A DNA stretch of 64,000 nucleotides from Candidatus Merdivivens pullistercoris. Its GTDB lineage: Bacteria > Bacteroidota > Bacteroidia > Bacteroidales > UBA932. Made by a program: the position numbers and the translations under genes. Below are positions 59,156 through 64,000 of the stretch, in pieces (position 1 is the first letter of the stretch; each line of letters starts with the position of its first letter). Location of the stretch: NCBI GenBank assembly GCA_017694935.1, contig JADIME010000076.1, forward strand, positions 43,117 to 107,116. The letters are read 5' to 3'. The notes beneath the pieces are model-generated. The model ran no database searches, was not told the origin of the DNA, and saw nothing but the letters and a program-made list of their open reading frames with translations.

Positions 59156-61657
59156 CTAAGGATTGGTCCGGCCAGTCCCGCCGCCTGCGGCTCCGGCAGT
59201 TCCTCCCGACGTATTGAGCAGGTCGTTGTTCACGATGCGGCGTTGTGCCTTCTTGACTATCTGCTTCATGTTACCGAAGTTGTAGGATACTCCGATCATA
59301 AAATACCTGTTGTCGAATACCATGCTGTCGGTGCTCGTGAGGTATGGGGTGGATGTGGTGTTGCTCATCTTCATGCCTGCTTCGAAGAAATTGACCGCAC
59401 TCAGGGAGATGTCCAGTTTTCCGTCGAAAAACGATTTGTTGAGGGCAAGGCTATAGAAGTAACTGCCGTATCCTTTTCCCTGGAGACTTATGCTTGGGAA
59501 GAAATATCCTCCGTTGGCGCTCAGGCGGAAACCGTATTTGAAACTCTGTTGCGCTCCGAGGTACAGGTTGCCTGTCCAGCCTTCATTGTCCAGCCCTTCG
59601 GTATATTCGTTGGATGAGTTTCCGTGAAGGCTTATCCAGCTTACATTGCCGTTGAAAAAGAGCCTTGTGTTCTGTGTGGGATTCCAGTATGCGTATGCCA
59701 TGAGGCCGGCATTCCTGTTTTTCCCGATATTTCCGTAAGTGTTGTTCAGCACTCCGTCGGAGTCGATAAACTGGAAACTGCTTATGCTGTTGTTGGTAAA
59801 ACTGTAACGCAGCGACGCGTTGAGCCCGTATTTCATGTCGAACAGGCTGTAATTCAGTGCTACGGTATGATTTTTCTCTGAAACTATGTCCGGGTCGCCG
59901 TAAGTTATTTCAGAACTTCCTATGCTTTGGACGAAAGGGTTCAGGTAGGTGATGCCCGGGCGGCTTATCCTCATGTTGTATGTGAGTTGCAGGCTTTCAG
60001 TCGGTTTCGGTGTCCATAGTATGGAGGCCGAAGGCACTATGTCCGTGAATTCCGAGTTGAACCGCTGTTCCTGAGGGGCCGTGAAGCCTATCCTTTGCAG
60101 TGTCTCTTCCGCCCGTATCCCGGCCTTGAAGCCGAATTGTCCTATATTTGCCGACCAGTCGGCATACAATGCGATTATGTGCTGCTCATGGCGGTAACTC
60201 TGTGACGGGTATTCCGGATTTTCCGTCCAGCCGTTGTCACCGTCGTTCATTATGAGGTTCTGTCCTTCGCTGCCGTTGAGTCTTAATATGTATTTCGCCC
60301 CTGCCTCGATTTTGTGTTTTTCCGCAAACGGGCGTACATAGTCCACCTGTCCTGTATGTTCCTGCGAAGAAGCCCTGTTTGTGATGCGTGTGCGGTCGAA
60401 GATGTCAATCATTTGCCTGTTCCCCTCGAATGCGTCAAGGGCATATTCGGAGTTCAGCCCGCTCGGGCTGTTGCTGTACATGTACGATACGGTGAGCATC
60501 TCTCCGGGATGCTTCCTGAACAGATGCTGCCAGTCTATGCTGACACTTCCCGAGCCGGCGAGGGTGGCGGCCGTTCCTGTCTGTCTGTAACTGTATATCA
60601 ATGAGCCGGAATACATGCTGTTGCCGATATTGTAGTCTGCGGAAATGTCCGCAAGGTAAAGGTTTCCCGACAGCGTCAGCAGATTGAGCGAATCAATGTC
60701 GTAACTCATTTCTATCGACCCGAAATGCATCGGGGCTTCATTGGTTATCATCTGCTCCGAAGACGATTGCATCGCGGTTCCGGAAGAGGTGAACTTCCTC
60801 TCGCTTTGTACGGATATTTCCGGGTTTTTCATGTAATTGAAACCGTAATTGGCGGAAACGGAGAATTTTCCCAATTTTACCGCCCCGTAGGCCCCTGCGT
60901 TTGCGCTTCTGTTTCCGCCGCCGGCATTTATGCTGACGTTGTACCCGTCCGCGCGTTTTGCATTCATTACTATGTTGAGGATGCCTCCCACGCCTTCGGC
61001 ATCGTATTTCGCTCCGGGGTCGCTGATTACTTCAACGCGTTTTATGCTTTCGGCGGGCATCCCCTTTAATATCTTCCCAGGCTGGGAACTGAACATGCCG
61101 GATGGTTTCCCGTTTACGTATATCTTAAAATTTCCTTGCCCGTTCACCATGATGTTGTCATCGGCGTCCACAGTGACTCTCGGCACTTTCCGGAGCATGT
61201 CCAAGGCGTTGCTTGTCTGTGCGTCGGGATCTTCCGAAATCTTGTAGGTGAGTTTGTCCACTTCGGTCTTGATAAAAGGCACCTGCGCGCTTACTGTCGC
61301 CGCTTCAAGGAAATCGGCATCGTTTTCCACATATATCGTCCCGAGGTCCGCCGCCGGATTCTCTTCGGTAAGATGAAATTCCACGGCTTTTTCTTTACGG
61401 CCTATGGAAATTATTCGCAATGTGTATTTTCCGGATGCAGGCAATGATATTTCGAATCGGCCTTCCGTGTCGGTAGAGCGGACGATGCTGTCAGCTGCCG
61501 GCCCGGTGACGATAAGTGTGGCCATGGGTTCGCTTTCCTTGCTTATGGAGTCTTTGACCGTCCCGCTGACTTTATAAGGTGCGGCCGCGTATGCCTGGAA
61601 CGATGCCGATAAGGCAATGAAAAAGAATGCAATTGCGGTTTTAATCTTCATGTTCAT
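59156..61657 (-). CDS. TonB-dependent receptor-like outer-membrane beta-barrel protein with carboxypeptidase-regulatory-like N-terminus
   Basis: YKVSGTVKDSISKESEPMATLIVTGP; plug KVPRVTVDADDNIMVNGQGNFKIYVNGKPSGMF; barrel repeats. Confidence 0.85.
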   Translation of the reverse strand: MNMKIKTAIAFFFIALSASFQAYAAAPYKVSGTVKDSISKESEPMATLIVTGPAADSIVRSTDTEGRFEISLPASGKYTLRIISIGRKEKAVEFHLTEENPAADLGTIYVENDADFLEAATVSAQVPFIKTEVDKLTYKISEDPDAQTSNALDMLRKVPRVTVDADDNIMVNGQGNFKIYVNGKPSGMFSSQPGKILKGMPAESIKRVEVISDPGAKYDAEGVGGILNIVMNAKRADGYNVSINAGGGNRSANAGAYGAVKLGKFSVSANYGFNYMKNPEISVQSERKFTSSGTAMQSSSEQMITNEAPMHFGSIEMSYDIDSLNLLTLSGNLYLADISADYNIGNSMYSGSLIYSYRQTGTAATLAGSGSVSIDWQHLFRKHPGEMLTVSYMYSNSPSGLNSEYALDAFEGNRQMIDIFDRTRITNRASSQEHTGQVDYVRPFAEKHKIEAGAKYILRLNGSEGQNLIMNDGDNGWTENPEYPSQSYRHEQHIIALYADWSANIGQFGFKAGIRAEETLQRIGFTAPQEQRFNSEFTDIVPSASILWTPKPTESLQLTYNMRISRPGITYLNPFVQSIGSSEITYGDPDIVSEKNHTVALNYSLFDMKYGLNASLRYSFTNNSISSFQFIDSDGVLNNTYGNIGKNRNAGLMAYAYWNPTQNTRLFFNGNVSWISLHGNSSNEYTEGLDNEGWTGNLYLGAQQSFKYGFRLSANGGYFFPSISLQGKGYGSYFYSLALNKSFFDGKLDISLSAVNFFEAGMKMSNTTSTPYLTSTDSMVFDNRYFMIGVSYNFGNMKQIVKKAQRRIVNNDLLNTSGGTAGAAGGGTGRTNP

Positions 61658-61732
61658 AAAAAATCGGTTTTTCTTGCGGCAAAATTATTCCCCTTACTTT
61701 AATTCATCCTTGAGCGTTCCTTATTTTTACCT

Positions 61733-61740
61733 TAAATTTG
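61733..61740 (+). promoter_or_regulatory. Promoter core TAAATTTG upstream of response regulator
   Basis: Matches Bacteroidota TAnnTTTG; ~80 nt upstream of ATG. Confidence 0.5.
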
Positions 61741-61811
61741 TGAAAAAATTGGCGTGAATATGAAAAAAGGATTGTCTTTTAACCTGAAAATCGCACGGGG
61801 GGGGTAGTTTT

Positions 61812-62513
61812 ATGGATGCCAACCTTGATTTGTTGAGGATGCGTAAAATACTGATTGTCGAGGACGAGCCGGCCTTGCGCGATACAATCGAAGCCATCTT
61901 CAGGGATTCCGGCTTCATGTCGGTAGCCACCGCTTCGTGCGTGGAGGAAGCGTGCCGGATATATGCAGGATCTCCATCCGATATCGCCGTTCTGGACGTG
62001 AACCTTCCTGACGGGGACGGGTTTTCGCTTATGTCCCGGTTGAAACGCATAAAGGACGTGCCGGTGATATTCCTGACGGCAAGGGATGATCCCGACGACA
62101 TTGTCACCGGATTCGAACTCGGCGGTGATGACTACATCGTGAAGCCTTTCTTGCCGAAAGAATTGGTCGCAAGGACGATAGCCCTTCTGAGGCGTTGTTA
62201 CAGGGAGGACGGGATGATTGTGCAGCTCGAACATGCGAAAGTGGATTTTTCCCGGGCGGAGGTGATACGTGGCGATGAACGGCTCCCCTTGACCGGCAAG
62301 GAGCATGATATCCTGCTTATGTTATATAACAATGCCGGGCGTGTCATTTCATTGGACAGGCTTTGCGAGGCGGTATGGGGAGACAACCGTTACGGCTATG
62401 AAAACTCTCTGATGGCCCATATCAGGCACATTAGGGAGAAAATCGAGAAAGACCCTTCGCGCCCGGTGTCTTTGATTACAGTCAAGGGATTGGGATATAA
62501 GTTAAAAATCTAA
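61812..62513 (+). CDS. OmpR-family response regulator
   Basis: RKILIVEDEPALRDTIEAIF; VLDVNLPDGDGF; LTARDD; winged HTH C-terminus RVISLDRLCEAVWGDN. Start at 61812 or 61839. Confidence 0.93.
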   Translation: MDANLDLLRMRKILIVEDEPALRDTIEAIFRDSGFMSVATASCVEEACRIYAGSPSDIAVLDVNLPDGDGFSLMSRLKRIKDVPVIFLTARDDPDDIVTGFELGGDDYIVKPFLPKELVARTIALLRRCYREDGMIVQLEHAKVDFSRAEVIRGDERLPLTGKEHDILLMLYNNAGRVISLDRLCEAVWGDNRYGYENSLMAHIRHIREKIEKDPSRPVSLITVKGLGYKLKI

Positions 62514-62523
62514 ATATATAGGC

Positions 62524-63870
62524 ATGGGAAAAAGGGTGTCGGGAAAAATCGAGAACCGTCATTTGAGAAAAGAGTTTTTCAGGATATTCGGCATGATACT
62601 GCTGGTATTCGTGATGAATATCGTCCTTTACATGTTTTTGTCCATAAGCATGTCCAATATTTATGTCGATACCTCCGATGCTCCGGACAGGCTTGCGGAT
62701 GAGGTTTCTTCCGCCTTGGTATGCGGGGGAGGCTCTTACAGTTTGGACGGGGAGTTATGCTGCAGGCTGGATTCGCTCGGGGCATGGGGCATGTTGGTCT
62801 CGGATTCTACGGGGAATGCGGTCTGGAGCCGCAATCTGCCTGATACGGTGCCGGAGCATTACAGGATAAGCGATTTTGACGGGATGTCTTCCATGATGCT
62901 CGGCGGTTATCCGATTTTCACCGCTTCCCATCCTGACGGGCTTGTCGTATTGGGCTATCCGGCCGATTCGTATATCAATATACTCGTATCGCAGCCTGCA
63001 GACAATATCGGCAAGATCAGGAGCATAGTACTGTCCGCCATCATTACGGGCATACTCGTGCTGATTCTGGTGAGTTTCATATATGGCTGGAACTCATACA
63101 AGGCGTTGAAAGGGGTAGTGAAGGGGATAGAGGATCTTTCCATAGGCAAGGCAGTGCATTTGAAGGATACGGGCAGGTTTTCGGTCGTGGCCTCGTATCT
63201 CAATATGGCCTCGGCACGGTTACAGAACTATTCCGAGCACCGTAAGAAATGGATTGCCGGGGTATCGCATGACATACGCACTCCGCTTTCTATCATACTT
63301 GGAAAGGCCGACAAGGCCGGGGACTCGGATATCAAGTTCCAGGCAGTCAGGATCAGGGAACTGATAAACGACTTGAACATGTATTCCGCCCTGGAGTTCA
63401 GCGAGGCTTTGGACAAGAGCCGGTTCAGGGCTTCGGCTTTCGTGAGGAACACGGTCGCGGATTTCCTGAACGCGCTTCCGGACGAATATTCATTGTCTGT
63501 CGATATTGATAAAAATGCTGAGAACAGATATGTGACAGGGGACGGGCACCTTCTGAAACGCGCATTGTACAATCTGCTTTACAATAGCATCGTACATAAT
63601 GCATCAGGCTGCGATATATGCGTGACGCTTGAGGCGGCCGGGAAGAGATTGCGGCTCACGGTTTCAGACAACGGGACGGAAATATCCCCGGAAATGATTA
63701 AGGAATTGAATGTCCGCACGTTGCCCGGAGTAAGAATCCCTGATGAGAATATAAGGGGAGCGCACGGTCTCGGACTCTACATAGTAGTGGAAATCATCAG
63801 GCTGCACAAAGGCGTCGTCGTTTACTCGAACGTGTCCCCAAAAGGTTTCAAGACAGAGATAATATTATAA
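62524..63870 (+). CDS. Sensor histidine kinase
   Basis: Two TMs; KKWIAGVSHDIRTPLSIILGKAD H-box; HGLGLYIVVEIIRLHKG G-box. Confidence 0.92.
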   Translation: MGKRVSGKIENRHLRKEFFRIFGMILLVFVMNIVLYMFLSISMSNIYVDTSDAPDRLADEVSSALVCGGGSYSLDGELCCRLDSLGAWGMLVSDSTGNAVWSRNLPDTVPEHYRISDFDGMSSMMLGGYPIFTASHPDGLVVLGYPADSYINILVSQPADNIGKIRSIVLSAIITGILVLILVSFIYGWNSYKALKGVVKGIEDLSIGKAVHLKDTGRFSVVASYLNMASARLQNYSEHRKKWIAGVSHDIRTPLSIILGKADKAGDSDIKFQAVRIRELINDLNMYSALEFSEALDKSRFRASAFVRNTVADFLNALPDEYSLSVDIDKNAENRYVTGDGHLLKRALYNLLYNSIVHNASGCDICVTLEAAGKRLRLTVSDNGTEISPEMIKELNVRTLPGVRIPDENIRGAHGLGLYIVVEIIRLHKGVVVYSNVSPKGFKTEIIL

Positions 63871-64000
63871 GAAGCTGTTTAAAATTTTTTCAAAAGTTCT
63901 TTGTGGCATCATTCCGGCACGTTTTCGCCATTTTTATCGTAAAATAGCGCTGCTATTCTCCTCAAAAAACGACAAAAACCTGCGCGGAAGCTTGCCTCAA
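63868..64000. repeat. MITE-like repeat family B, copy 2 (inverted relative to 28329-28494, truncated by window end)
   Basis: Reverse complement gttttttgaggagaatagcagcgctatttta...gtgccggaatgatgccacaaagaacttttgaaaaaattttaaacagcttctta matches 28391-28493 with few substitutions. Confidence 0.85.

Noticed and set aside
1-64000. tRNA/rRNA genes, CRISPR arrays, prophage or intact IS transposases
   Set aside because: None recognised on reading; a tRNAscan-SE, minced and ISEScan run would be needed to confirm absence.

Overview
A 64 kb chromosomal window from a Bacteroidota (Bacteroidales-like) genome. Basis: TAnnTTTG promoter cores, SPII lipoproteins, fimbrillin, FISUMP and BACON-type surface proteins, DUF6029, and group B-like FeFe hydrogenase. 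No rRNA, tRNA, CRISPR, prophage or intact IS transposase gene was found by eye. Backbone genes: gcvP; a mreB-mreC-mreD-PBP2-RodA elongasome operon; ispD; an Lrp/AsnC regulator; topA; PBP1a; ddl; prmC; radA; PBP4; galE; fabG; ahcY; iorAB; hydrogenase plus hydE/hydG/hydF; a two-component system. Accessory content: (i) a redox/surface locus of DsbD-like, TlpA-like, DUF6029 and tandem Omp28-like lipoproteins with CxxC motifs, including a truncated fourth copy; (ii) a TPR-HTH regulator followed by fimbrillin/FISUMP/OB-repeat lipoproteins; (iii) an uncharacterised DUF1566-like / membrane / 7TM-AraC gene set. The most notable non-coding signals are: a 176 bp MITE-like element with about 26 bp TIRs and a perfect 8 bp direct repeat (AAACCTTA); a composite repeat ending in a Bacteroidota-type promoter placed directly upstream of both radA and ahcY; a second MITE-like family with inverted copies at 28.3 kb and at the window end; and three 8-nt G/C tracts placed where slippage would alter a signal peptide, a surface-protein linker, or the N-terminus of a response regulator. 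Protein family calls come from motif recognition only; no database search was run.
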